64,000 nucleotides of DNA from positions 186,001-250,000 of the forward strand of contig NZ_MVIM01000002.1 in assembly GCF_002086795.1 (NCBI RefSeq), written 5' to 3'. A model generated the notes under the pieces. That model worked only from the letters and a program-made list of their open reading frames with translations. It made no database searches and was not told where the DNA came from. Position 1 is the stretch's first letter, and each line of letters starts with the position of its first letter. Source of the DNA: Mycolicibacterium tusciae. Lineage in GTDB: Bacteria; Actinomycetota; Actinomycetes; Mycobacteriales; Mycobacteriaceae. Below, piece after piece: positions 38,341 to 45,266 of the stretch. The translations under genes were made by a program, and so were the position numbers.

Positions 38341-38865
38341 TCAGAAGTACTTCTGCGGTGTCCCGGTCACATGGAGATCGGCCCGGATCGCTTGCAGGAG
38401 TTCGATCTGCGCCTGGTCGACTACCTCCTGGTTGTCGTAGAACGTCTCGTTGTCCTGGCCGTGCCGCGCAGCGTGGCCCCAGCGCCACGTCGCGCTGTAG
38501 GCGTCAATCGCCGCCTTCGAGACCTCCGGGGACGCGTAGACCTCCAGGCGTCGACACGCGTCGGCTGCTTCGGTCTGCCATCCTTCGGGAAGCTCAAAGC
38601 CTCCAGGGCTGAGTCCCATGCCGTGGTCGTAGGCCCGGAGGGTCATCCTCCGAAGGGCCTCGTAGAACTCGACGTAAGCAGTCCGACGTTGCTCGAACGT
38701 CAGCCGCTCGTCCTCCCGAGTCCAGCGGGCCTGCTCCCGCTGCACCTCCCGATCCCAGGCCGCTTGCTCTCGCCGGTTGGCGAGGATCTGAGTCACTACG
38801 ACGCCGGCCAGCGTCGAGACGAAGCCGAGCGCGGCCACGACCAGAGGCACCCATAGCGGAGTCAT
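38341..38865 (-). CDS. Membrane-anchored coiled-coil protein of the element
   Basis: A 174-residue protein with one N-terminal transmembrane helix (VPLVVAALGFVSTLAGVVVTQIL, about 6-28), a charged coiled-coil stretch (NRREQAAWDREVQREQARW, about 30-65) and a helical C-terminal domain. It is transcribed against the structural genes, like genes expressed from silent prophages. This topology (short anchor plus cytoplasmic coiled coil) is common in superinfection-exclusion proteins, so a role in protecting the host or excluding rival phage is plausible but not proven. Confidence 0.65.
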   Translation of the reverse strand: MTPLWVPLVVAALGFVSTLAGVVVTQILANRREQAAWDREVQREQARWTREDERLTFEQRRTAYVEFYEALRRMTLRAYDHGMGLSPGGFELPEGWQTEAADACRRLEVYASPEVSKAAIDAYSATWRWGHAARHGQDNETFYDNQEVVDQAQIELLQAIRADLHVTGTPQKYF

Positions 38866-38935
38866 GACCCCAGGGTGTCAGAAGGCGTTTGGTGACGCTT
38901 GCCACAAAACGCCGGAATTGCCTGCGGCATACAGG

Positions 38936-39250
38936 TACTCATATTGCGAGGGGTAGCGCCGGGTTTGGCCGCGCCCTCCCCGTGACATCGATCACAGATC
39001 CACCGTCTGACCTCGCAATACTCACCTTCCTCACCAGTGGAGGGGTGCGCGGTAACGCGTACTCATATTGTGAGGGGCTGAAGGCCCCGGCTCGTCGTGA
39101 TCCGCGCCACCTAGGCAGCCCGGTGGCTGCAAAGGACGCGTACTCATATTTCGAAGGTGTCACGTACTCATATTGTGAGAGGCTTCGAATTACACGTATC
39201 CATTGGGTGGAGGGGTGCGAATTACACCTTCCTCCATTGTGGAGGGGTAA
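38936..39250. repeat. Array of about seven related palindromic sites
   Basis: Copies of a 17-20-bp site of the form CTCATATTGTGAGGGG or CTCCATTGTGGAGGGG begin near 38938, 39031, 39062, 39143, 39168, 39200 and 39231. The arms CTCA/TGAG or CCTCCA/TGGAGG make each a dyad, and a GGGG tail gives orientation. Four successive spacings are 31-32 or 25 bp. The flank CGAATTACAC is repeated at 39186 and 39219, and a partial CAATACTCACCT repeat lies at 39016 and 39290. No gene runs through. These could be operators of the element's repressor or origin iterons. Confidence 0.65.
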
Positions 39251-39378
39251 CAGCCCCCGGACGCCTCGAGCGCGGTGCGAAAAACTCACCAATACTCACC
39301 TACCAGAGCTTGATGGGGGCAACGAGCCCCCCCCCCAGACTCTGCGTGCTTGAGAGCGACCCCGCGAACCGGGAGCGC

Positions 39379-39642
39379 CTCGTACGCGAGACGCCAGCCG
39401 CAAGGCTGGCTCAGCCGTGCTACTGCACGGCGAACGGTGCTGAACCCCCTTTCTCAGCACCGGCTGACGGTCGGTCATGGCTCTCACCTCCCGACCGTCA
39501 CGAACTTGCCGATGTGGGTTACGTCGGCTGGACGTTGGCCTTTGAGCCGCGTCCCTACCCCCGGAGTTCACGGGCTGCTGCCAGTCCTGTCTCCGCTCCG
39601 GGGGCTCAGCTTCCGCCTCGGCCTGATGGCCGGGGCCTTTTT
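39379..39642 (+). ncRNA. Candidate structured RNA: seven consecutive hairpins
   Basis: Perfect or near-perfect stems: CTCG/CGAG at 39379-39390; GCCAGCC-GCAA-GGCTGGC at 39393-39410 (GNRA loop); GCCGTGC-TACT-GCACGGC at 39414-39431; GGTGCTGA/TCAGCACC at 39436-39461; TGACGGTCGG/CCGACCGTCA at 39465-39500; CCCCCGGAG/CTCCGGGGG at 39558-39604; and a final GC stem with five Ts at 39615-39642. No plausible protein is encoded. This packing of stems ending in a terminator on one strand suggests a stable transcript. It matches no RNA family I can name, and no promoter was identified. Confidence 0.45.
39615..39642 (+). terminator. Intrinsic terminator ending the hairpin region
   Basis: Nine-pair stem GCCTCGGCC / GGCCGGGGC with a TGAT loop, followed by C and five Ts. 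It is the clearest U-run terminator in the element and lies about 90 bp before the first small gene. TTTCTCAGCACC follows and repeats the sequence at 39450-39461. Confidence 0.8.
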
Positions 39643-39667
39643 CTCAGCACCAAACCGATAGATCGGC

Positions 39668-39708
39668 TCGTCAGTGGCGAGCTGCCCGTCAACGGTCGTC
39701 AGTGGCGA
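39668..39708. repeat. Two direct copies of TCGTCAGTGGCGA
   Basis: Identical 13-bp copies at 39668-39680 and 39696-39708, 28 bp apart, end 20 bp before the small Cys-protein start. Position suggests an activator or repressor site for the right-hand operon. Confidence 0.5.
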
Positions 39709-39728
39709 CCACGAACAGGAACACCAAC

Positions 39729-39875
39729 ATGCCCCGATGCACCCTGCCGGGTCACATCGAGTTCAAGCACGGCCACTGCGTCCAGTGCCGCCGTCGCCGT
39801 CAGCGCGAGTACACGGCCCAGTGCCGAGACGCACGCCGTCGCCTGAAGGCGATTGAAGCCGCCCTGGCGGCATAG
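39729..39875 (+). CDS. 48-residue Cys/Arg-rich small protein
   Basis: The product starts MPRCTLPGHIEFKHGHCVQC and continues with a very basic helix. Cysteines at 4, 17, 20 and 32 with nearby histidines could form one zinc site. AGGAA lies eight bases upstream of the ATG. Small CxxC, Arg-rich proteins at the start of replication or early operons are common in mycobacteriophages. It is probably nucleic-acid binding; I know no specific family. A hairpin TCCCCC/GGGGGA follows the stop at 39885-39902. Confidence 0.65.
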   Translation: MPRCTLPGHIEFKHGHCVQCRRRRQREYTAQCRDARRRLKAIEAALAA

Positions 39876-40000
39876 CCCCAACCTTCCCCCGACCACGGGG
39901 GACAAAACCGCTCCAGCGACCGCTGAGAGCTCAACAGACCTGCCCAGGAGGCAGGCCCCACATCGCCCAGGGGGCGAGAACCCATTGGAAGGAACACACC

Positions 40001-40222
40001 ATGGAACACCACCCGCACCCACCGCTCACCGAGCTGCCCGAGCACTGGCAGGAGCACATCAAGCACCTGCGCCGGGACCGCGCGAAGCTGCGCCGTCTGG
40101 AGACGATCACCGACCTGCCGCCCTTCTGGCAGCAGAAGATCAAGAAGCTCCAGAGTGAGGCGAAGCAGCTCCGCCAGGAGCGCAACGCTCTCCGCGCCGA
40201 GCTGGCCGCTCGCAATGGCTAA
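40001..40222 (+). CDS. 73-residue coiled-coil protein
   Basis: A small hydrophilic protein predicted to be almost wholly helical; residues 15-70 are heptad-like (HIKHLRRDRAKLRRLETI, KIKKLQSEAKQLRQERNALR). GGAAGG lies 9-14 bases upstream of the ATG. The stop overlaps the winged-helix gene start by eight bases, indicating co-translation and a possible functional link, for example an oligomerisation or helicase-loader partner. The function is unknown. Confidence 0.65.
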   Translation: MEHHPHPPLTELPEHWQEHIKHLRRDRAKLRRLETITDLPPFWQQKIKKLQSEAKQLRQERNALRAELAARNG

Positions 40223-41018
40223 TCGCAACCCGGTCAGACACCACGGCAAGCTCGGCTCCCACGGCCCCGAAGGAGGACGGTTGTTCGCATCGCTCCCCAT
40301 GACGCTCGCCCGAGACACCGAGCTGTCAGCTCCAGCTCGCTCGGTGGCCATGTACATCTGGTCGCACGACGAGAGGTACCAGCAGTCGGCCCGCGACGTT
40401 GCAGAGGCGCTCGGCATGAGCCGCAACACCGTGGCGAAGGCTCTGGAGGCACTCCAAGAGCGCGGTTGGTTCGTACGCGAGCGCATCACCGCGAACGCGG
40501 AGGTGTGGCACCTGCAGATGACTAACCGCCCGTTCACCCCGGACGAGGTCTCGAAGCTCTCCGGGGTGGCTCAGGAAATGAGCCACCTTCCAAGCACTGG
40601 CTCAGGAAGTGCGCCACCAACTGGCTCACCAGATGAGCCACCTACTGGCTCAGGAAATGAGCCACATAGTAGTGAAATCAGGAGTGCACCAGAAGTGCAC
40701 GACTGGAGTAGTGCAAGGACTGATCAGGACGAGACCGGCTCCGAGGGCCGGTCTCTCGCGGTTGACGGATCAGAGGCAACCGAAGGGGTTGCCGATGGTC
40801 GGGGCCAGGACGGCCCCTCCCGTGAGGCTGCCTCCGACGACGAGGCAGCCGAACACAGACCTGCCGGTCTGCAATCGCCAACCGCAACCGGGTCTCGCAA
40901 CGCGGACCCGTGGGCTGAGCCACCCGCGTGGGTGGCTGAGTCGCGAGACCGCGAGGAGCGGTCTGCACGGCTGCAACCCGCAACCGCAGGAGGCCCACCG
41001 GTCTCCCCGTGGGACTGA
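40215..41018 (+). CDS. Winged-helix protein, candidate replication initiator or repressor
   Basis: A 267-residue protein. Residues 25-105 form a helix-turn-helix/winged helix (LSAPARSVAMYIWSHDERYQ, SARDVAEALGMSRNTVAKAL, EALQERGWFVRER), similar to the HTH_36-like domain at the N-terminus of phage replisome organisers. The rest is low-complexity, acidic and Gly/Ser/Pro-rich. Four 21-bp palindromes lie within the gene (40566-40665), an arrangement like lambda O, whose gene contains the origin. It could instead be the element's repressor. ATG at 40215 overlaps the preceding gene. Confidence 0.65.
   Translation: MANRNPVRHHGKLGSHGPEGGRLFASLPMTLARDTELSAPARSVAMYIWSHDERYQQSARDVAEALGMSRNTVAKALEALQERGWFVRERITANAEVWHLQMTNRPFTPDEVSKLSGVAQEMSHLPSTGSGSAPPTGSPDEPPTGSGNEPHSSEIRSAPEVHDWSSARTDQDETGSEGRSLAVDGSEATEGVADGRGQDGPSREAASDDEAAEHRPAGLQSPTATGSRNADPWAEPPAWVAESRDREERSARLQPATAGGPPVSPWD
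40566..40665. repeat. Four iteron-like palindromes within the winged-helix gene
   Basis: Copies of (G/C)TGGCTCAGGAAATGAGCCAC at 40566-40586, 40597-40617, 40621-40641 and 40645-40665. Three have perfect TGGCTCA/TGAGCCA arms; the second has one mismatch. Spacing is 31, 24 and 24 bp. They encode a repeated Thr-Gly-Ser-Gly/Pro-type octapeptide, but the symmetrical DNA suggests protein binding, for example origin iterons. Confidence 0.65.
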
Positions 41019-41042
41019 TCAACCCAACCGCGCAAGACCGAG

Positions 41043-41064
41043 GCCCCCGGCCAACACCGGGGGC
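41043..41064 (+). terminator. Hairpin GCCCCCGG/CCGGGGGC after winged-helix gene
   Basis: Eight-pair GC stem with a CCAACA loop, followed by TTCGTC, 25 bp after the winged-helix stop. It probably separates the replication part from the structural operon. Confidence 0.65.
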
Positions 41065-41129
41065 TTCGTCGTATCTGGGCTCGGCAACCGCCGCGCCTTG
41101 ACATCCACCCGATGAGGAGAGAGCACAAC

Positions 41130-41318
41130 ATGCACGACCAACTGGAGCGAGCCGTTCTGGCGGCAGCCGAGGGAGGCGCACCGCCGAAGACCTGGGAGGC
41201 CGGCTCGCAGGCCGCCGTGGAGTTCGGCACCGGTCGCAACCCGTTCGACGGGGCTCAGGTGACCGCGTGGATTGACAGCTTCGACGCCGCCGCCGTGGCG
41301 GCAGGCCGCAGCGAATGA
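41130..41318 (+). CDS. 62-residue element protein at head of structural operon
   Basis: A small acidic protein (MHDQLERAVLAAAEGGAPPK...) without recognised motif. The sequence GAGGAGAG eight bases before the ATG at 41130 supports this start over the in-frame ATG at 41112. Its stop overlaps the next start (ATGA), tying it to the scaffold-capsid operon. It may be a head-assembly or regulatory protein. Confidence 0.6.
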   Translation: MHDQLERAVLAAAEGGAPPKTWEAGSQAAVEFGTGRNPFDGAQVTAWIDSFDAAAVAAGRSE

Positions 41319-41590
41319 CCGAGCACGATAAGGAACAAGCGTTCCTGCGGCACATCGAGAGTACGAAGAACTACTTCGCCGCCGTCCGGACCAACGGCAA
41401 CGTGCCTTGGTTCGAAGACCTAGAGCACCTCGAGAAGCTCGAGCCGTCGTACCCCGGTATCTCCCAGCGCCCCGGCATCGAGGCCCGAAGGGTTTTCTTC
41501 ACCGGTCGCTACACCCGCCCAGAACCGCCCGAGGGGCTCCACCGAGATCCCCGCAAGCCTGAGAACCGCACCGAGGAGCTTTCCGCATGA
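41315..41590 (+). CDS. 91-residue element protein, unknown function
   Basis: A soluble protein (MTEHDKEQAFLRHIESTKNY...) with many charged residues, a Pro/Arg-rich C-terminus and no known domain. It overlaps neighbouring genes by four bases on each side (ATGA), so it is translated with the 62-residue protein and the scaffold. It could be a head-morphogenesis accessory; nothing in the sequence identifies it. Confidence 0.6.
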   Translation: MTEHDKEQAFLRHIESTKNYFAAVRTNGNVPWFEDLEHLEKLEPSYPGISQRPGIEARRVFFTGRYTRPEPPEGLHRDPRKPENRTEELSA

Positions 41591-42054
41591 CCGAGACAGA
41601 TGTCCAGACACCTCTCCAGGGCGCTGAGAGCGCCGCTGACGAACGAACGGACCTCGCCGAGGGCGATGGGTCCGGGGAGCCTGAGAACGGCTCTGGTGGC
41701 CAGAAGGGAAACCGCGAGGCTCGGTACCGCGTCGAGCGCAACGAGGCCCGTTCCGAGCGTGACGCCTTGGCGCAGCGGGTCGAGCGGATGCAGCGAGCCG
41801 AGGTCGAGCGTCTGGCAGCCGATGGCCTGAGCCATCCGGCTGACGTGTTCAGCCTGAGCGGCAACGAGCTTGCCGATTACCTCACCGAGGACGGGGACGT
41901 GGACGTGGAGAAGGTGGCCGCTGATGTGGCCGCGATCCTCGCGGAGCGTCCGGGTCTGCGGAAGTTCACCCCCGGTTATGACCCGTCGCAGGGAACCGGA
42001 GGCAGGCCGCAGACCAAGCGCGAACCGTCGTGGGGAGCCCTTCTCAAGGACTAG
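41587..42054 (+). CDS. Scaffolding-like protein
   Basis: A 155-residue acidic protein with a disordered N-terminus (1-45), a central coiled coil (about 46-80, RVERNEARSERDALAQRVER) and a helical C-terminus ending with basic residues. This composition and the position directly before the capsid gene are typical of siphophage scaffold proteins, which shape the procapsid and then leave. It overlaps the preceding gene by four bases. About 150 bp with a small hairpin (CCAGCG/CGCTGG near 42158) separate it from the capsid gene. Confidence 0.75.
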   Translation: MTETDVQTPLQGAESAADERTDLAEGDGSGEPENGSGGQKGNREARYRVERNEARSERDALAQRVERMQRAEVERLAADGLSHPADVFSLSGNELADYLTEDGDVDVEKVAADVAAILAERPGLRKFTPGYDPSQGTGGRPQTKREPSWGALLKD

Positions 42055-42203
42055 CTCGGGGATGCCCGTCTGTGGCGGGCTCCTGAGCGCAGAAGCCACT
42101 GTGTGGCACCGGGATTCAGCTTGTAGCTGTCTCCTTTGACCATCCATCAATCCGAGGTCCAGCGTAAAACGCGCTGGGCCTCAACTGTTTTCAAGGAGAA
42201 AAC

Positions 42204-43034
42204 ATGGCAACGCAGCACTCGAATACCAATGACGCCTTCACCCCGAGCGACTTCGGCAAGCTGCTGAACACCGCTCTGGAGTCGGAGTCGGTCGCTCTGC
42301 ACGTCTCGACCGTCGTCAAGACCGACAAGGTCTCGATCACCTTCCCGATCTGGGACGAGGATCCGGCTGTGAACTGGCTGACCGAGCTGGGCTCGATCAC
42401 CGCGACGGACGGCAACACCGAAGGTGTGACGGTCACCCCGAGCAAGGTCGGTGGCATCACCCGTCTGTCGAACGAGCTGGCGGATGACTCCAGCCCCGAG
42501 GTCGCAGAGCTGGCCGTGCGCGGTCTGGTCAACCAGATCAGCCACGCCGTGGACACCGCGTTCGTGGGCAACACCACGACCAACGGCCCCAAGGGTCTGC
42601 TGTCCATCGCCTCGACGGCAGTCGATACCGGCGCAGCCATCGCCAACACCGATCCGTTCGTCAAGGCCGTCTTCGCGGCTAAGTCTGTCGGCGCGAAGCT
42701 GACGCACTGGCTGATGGATCCGGCCACCGCCGAGACCGTCGCGCAGATCAAGAAGGCCAGCGGCTCGAACGAATCGCTGATCGAGTTCGACGCCAAGGGC
42801 GAGCTGTCGATCCTGGGCCTGCCGGTCCTGACGCACCCCGGCGTGGACGCCTCGACGTTCTTCTGGGGCATCCCGATGGACCGCGTGGTGACCGTGCTCC
42901 GCAAGGACGCTGAGGTCACCAGGTCGAAGGACTCCGGCTTCTACAACGACGCGCTCGACGTTCGCGCGATCACCCGAGTAGGGATCGGTTTCCTTCATCC
43001 CGCTGCCGTGATCCGAGGCTACGACGCCGCCTAG
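42204..43034 (+). CDS. Major capsid protein, HK97 fold
   Basis: A 276-residue capsid protein. Characteristic stretches are DKVSITFPIWDEDPAVNWLTE (the E-loop/N-arm side) and ELADDSSPEVAELAVRGLVN, with the P-domain helix, then the C-terminal HPGVDASTFFWGIPM and RVGIGFLHPAAVI. There is no N-terminal delta domain and no protease gene nearby; the separate scaffold gene replaces them. It has AAGGAG seven to twelve bases upstream and a strong terminator after the stop. The high expression expected is consistent with uniform C-ending codons. Confidence 0.88.
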   Translation: MATQHSNTNDAFTPSDFGKLLNTALESESVALHVSTVVKTDKVSITFPIWDEDPAVNWLTELGSITATDGNTEGVTVTPSKVGGITRLSNELADDSSPEVAELAVRGLVNQISHAVDTAFVGNTTTNGPKGLLSIASTAVDTGAAIANTDPFVKAVFAAKSVGAKLTHWLMDPATAETVAQIKKASGSNESLIEFDAKGELSILGLPVLTHPGVDASTFFWGIPMDRVVTVLRKDAEVTRSKDSGFYNDALDVRAITRVGIGFLHPAAVIRGYDAA

Positions 43035-43045
43035 TTCAATCCCAG

Positions 43046-43071
43046 GGCCCCGGACCCACAAGTCCGGGGCC
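43046..43071 (+). terminator. Terminator after capsid gene
   Basis: Perfect ten-pair stem GGCCCCGGAC / GTCCGGGGCC with a six-base loop, 11 bp after the capsid stop. It probably reduces read-through from the abundant capsid message into the antisense ANTAR gene. Confidence 0.75.
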
Positions 43072-43175
43072 GCTGGTCGCGCTGACCGGGTCTCCGAGAC
43101 CTGATCGATACCCGCAAAGCGGTTTGTCCCCGAACATTACGGGCACCCAATTCCGCAGGGGGCCGAGATAGTCGA

Positions 43176-43910
43176 CTATCGCGTTCGTCTAGGCCTTGCC
43201 GGTTCAGAATCTGTGTCCGGCAGGGCCGCCCTCAGGTGTCGACAGCCGGGGCGAGCCGGCAAGTCCTTCGGCGGCCTAAGCGACGTGTCGCCACGGTCTG
43301 CAACGACGAAGCGAGCTACCTCGACCAATTTGGTGTTGGTGTCTTGCGAGACCCCTAGCAGGAGTGCGAAAGCCTGGTCGGCGTCCGTGTTTAGTCGCTC
43401 CATCAGGATGCCCTTTGCTTGGCCGATGATGTCCCGTGACGCCACTGCAGACTTGAACTGATTCAAATTGGCTACGCCGATTATGGCGACTGCAGCGTGC
43501 TGGGCCAAGATCGTGCCGATTTCCGTTGATTCGTCCGAGAAGACGTGCGTCTCGGCGGCGTACAAGTTCAAGGCACCCAGGTTTTGGGAGCGAACGAAAA
43601 GCTGAAACGACAGAAGACTGTGGACGCCCAACTCGGCTGCTTGACGACAGAACTGCGGCCATCGGGTTTCGGTGGACATGTCGTCTATGCGGACTGTGTG
43701 ATGTTTTCGCAGCGCCGTGATGCACGGCCCGGCACCGAGTTCAGATTGCAGCTCGTCCAGTTTGGCCACAATCGGGTCGGTCGGCACTGCATGCACAATC
43801 TGACCTTTCTGGATCAGGGAGATGCCTGCCCATCGGGCACCGGGAACCATGTCTGTTGCTGCCGCCACGATGGCGCTTAGGGTCGCTTCGCTACCTTCCT
43901 GGGCTTGCAT
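43176..43910 (-). CDS. GAF-ANTAR regulator inside the capsid operon
   Basis: A 244-residue protein with an N-terminal GAF domain (about 5-145; WAGISLIQKGQIVHAVPTDP and LGAGPCITAL are typical) and a C-terminal ANTAR domain (about 150-208; SRDIIGQAKGILMERLNTDA, then FALLLGVSQDTNTKLVEVA), followed by a basic tail. ANTAR domains bind paired RNA hairpins and cause antitermination. The gene lies on the opposite strand between capsid and small terminase, a moron position. Mycobacterial chromosomes carry many such proteins, so it may have been captured from a host. It could act on the element's own hairpin-rich transcript or on host or helper genes. Confidence 0.82.
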   Translation of the reverse strand: MQAQEGSEATLSAIVAAATDMVPGARWAGISLIQKGQIVHAVPTDPIVAKLDELQSELGAGPCITALRKHHTVRIDDMSTETRWPQFCRQAAELGVHSLLSFQLFVRSQNLGALNLYAAETHVFSDESTEIGTILAQHAAVAIIGVANLNQFKSAVASRDIIGQAKGILMERLNTDADQAFALLLGVSQDTNTKLVEVARFVVADRGDTSLRPPKDLPARPGCRHLRAALPDTDSEPARPRRTR

Positions 43911-44131
43911 CTCGCACAGCGAGTCGACCTAGTGCTTCCGCGAGTCCCCAACTGCTTTCGGGCATGTTCAAGATTACCCAGCGGCACCGATCAGCAACCA
44001 CGTCCACGTCCGACTGCCTGCACCCCAGGGGGATTCCCCTCCCCACCCCCTTCGACCGTGGGGTTATGCGCCTCAGCCATCCGATGAGATTTAAACCCCT
44101 GTTTTTCAACGTCAGTAAGAAGAGAGAAAAA

Positions 44132-44419
44132 ATGCGTACACCTGCGGGTTTGGGTAAACCCGGACGCAAATTGTGGCGCGAAATCACGTCAGAATTCGAC
44201 ATCGAACACGACCCAGACCGCCGAGAACTGCTGTTTCAAGCCGCAAAGACGGCTGATCAGATCGCAGAGCTAGACGAGGCAGCCGCCGAGGCCCCGCTGA
44301 CCGTCAAGGGCAGCATGGGACAACCAGTCATCAGCCCGTTCATCGCAGAGGCCCGCGTCCAACGCGGGCTCCTGGCTCAGCTCCTGGCACGAATGAACTT
44401 CCAAGAGGCCGAAGAGTGA
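44132..44419 (+). CDS. Small terminase subunit, P27-like
   Basis: A 95-residue helical protein. GLGKPGRKLWREITSEFDIE at the N-terminus and the C-terminal PFIAEARVQRGLLAQLLARM match the P27 family of phage small terminases, which recognise packaging sites. GGGAAGAGAGA-like purines (AAGAGAGA) lie upstream of the ATG. No large terminase follows, so packaging would need a partner's motor. The preceding 220 bp (43911-44131) hold no gene and probably contain the promoters for this operon and the ANTAR gene. Confidence 0.78.
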   Translation: MRTPAGLGKPGRKLWREITSEFDIEHDPDRRELLFQAAKTADQIAELDEAAAEAPLTVKGSMGQPVISPFIAEARVQRGLLAQLLARMNFQEAEE

Positions 44420-44733
44420 GCAAGGCAGCCCGTAAGACCAAGCGCGTCAAACGGACAGCCGCTCCGAAAGCGTCTGTCGGTGACTACGTGGTCGAAATGT
44501 TCCGCCGTCGACTGGCGCAGCCGTCAGGCGAGTGTGTAGCCACTATGGCGAGCTGGGGAGGCCCAACAAAGCCCCGAGCCGTACAGGCCGACGAGCACCC
44601 CGAGCCGCCGTACGAACCGCCAGAGCCCACCGAGCACACCTGGACCCACGACGACGAGCTGGCCCGTATGGAGCACCGCAAAGCACTAGCCGCACCGCCA
44701 ACCAAACTGACGCGACGTGGCCCCGAGGTGTAA
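44416..44733 (+). CDS. 105-residue element protein between TerS and HNH
   Basis: Start GTG overlaps the small-terminase stop (GTGA). The N-terminus is very basic (SKAARKTKRVKRTAAPKA) and the middle is Pro/Glu-rich (HPEPPYEPPEPTEHTW). Probably disordered and nucleic-acid binding at one end. It overlaps the HNH start by 17 bases. I recognise no family. Position suggests a packaging accessory. Confidence 0.6.
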   Translation: MSKAARKTKRVKRTAAPKASVGDYVVEMFRRRLAQPSGECVATMASWGGPTKPRAVQADEHPEPPYEPPEPTEHTWTHDDELARMEHRKALAAPPTKLTRRGPEV

Positions 44734-45124
44734 GTCGTGCGGGGCCGAGCTGGAGCCTCACCGGCACCGGATCGGCAAGTGCTCGTCGTGCGTCAAGAAC
44801 CGCACCGCCGAGCCCCGGCCAGACCACAACTGGCTAACCTCCGACCGTCGAACCGGTCTCCCGGCTGATTGGGACTCCAGACGCCGTAAGGCTCTGAGCC
44901 GGGACGGCTACAGGTGCCAGCTCCGTTGGCGCGGTTGCACCGAGAAGGCAACCGACGTTGACCACCGCCGCCGAGGAAACGATCACGCGCTGTCAAACCT
45001 CCAATCCGTTTGCAGCACCTGCCACAAGCAGAAGACAGCCAAGGAATCGGCAGCCCGCAAGGCTGCCTTGAAAGCACGGGCCAGGAGGCCCGCTGAGAGA
45101 CACCCAGGAGAACTACATGCCTAG
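44717..45124 (+). CDS. HNH endonuclease
   Basis: A 135-residue nuclease. An N-terminal zinc ribbon (CKSCGAEL and CSSC) is followed by the HNH motif: CQLRWRGCTEKATDVDHRRR contains the D-H pair, HALSNLQSVCSTCHKQKTAK supplies the N and the last histidine. Phage HNH proteins next to terminases assist cos-site cleavage during packaging. The start is GTG at 44717. Co-location with the small terminase and absence of the large one is notable. Confidence 0.88.
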   Translation: MAPRCKSCGAELEPHRHRIGKCSSCVKNRTAEPRPDHNWLTSDRRTGLPADWDSRRRKALSRDGYRCQLRWRGCTEKATDVDHRRRGNDHALSNLQSVCSTCHKQKTAKESAARKAALKARARRPAERHPGELHA

Positions 45125-45266
45125 ACGTAACGGGCCACGGCCCGGATTGACCGGAGGCAGCAGCATGCTGTGCAAGGCGTTCGGAGTGCCAGCGCCGATG
45201 ACGTTCATCCCGCCGCCGCTGGGACGCCCGAAGATCACCCGTCGCAACCGCCGAGGTGTCATGTGA
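45117..45266 (+). CDS. 49-residue basic proline-rich protein
   Basis: A short frame starting ATG at 45117 with AGGAG seven to eleven bases upstream, overlapping the HNH stop by eight bases and the connector start by four. The product is Arg/Pro/Gly-rich (MPRRNGPRPGLTGGSS...). Such tiny proteins between packaging and connector genes are common in actinophages. No function can be assigned, but the ribosome site and double overlap support translation. Confidence 0.6.
   Translation: MPRRNGPRPGLTGGSSMLCKAFGVPAPMTFIPPPLGRPKITRRNRRGVM

Noticed and set aside
38936..39310. Repeat array as a CRISPR
   Set aside because: Copies are short palindromes with irregular spacing and variable letters, and no cas genes are present.
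39157..39846. 229-residue open frame through the element's non-coding region
   Set aside because: Composition is random-looking, it crosses the hairpins and terminator, lacks a ribosome site and overlaps the small Cys protein in another frame.
40566..40665. Palindromes as ordinary coding repeats only
   Set aside because: Codon repetition explains the 24-bp period, but not the perfect dyad symmetry kept in three of four copies, so it was retained as a finding.
42055..42203. Possible extra small gene between scaffold and capsid
   Set aside because: No frame with a ribosome site; only a short hairpin near 42158 was seen.
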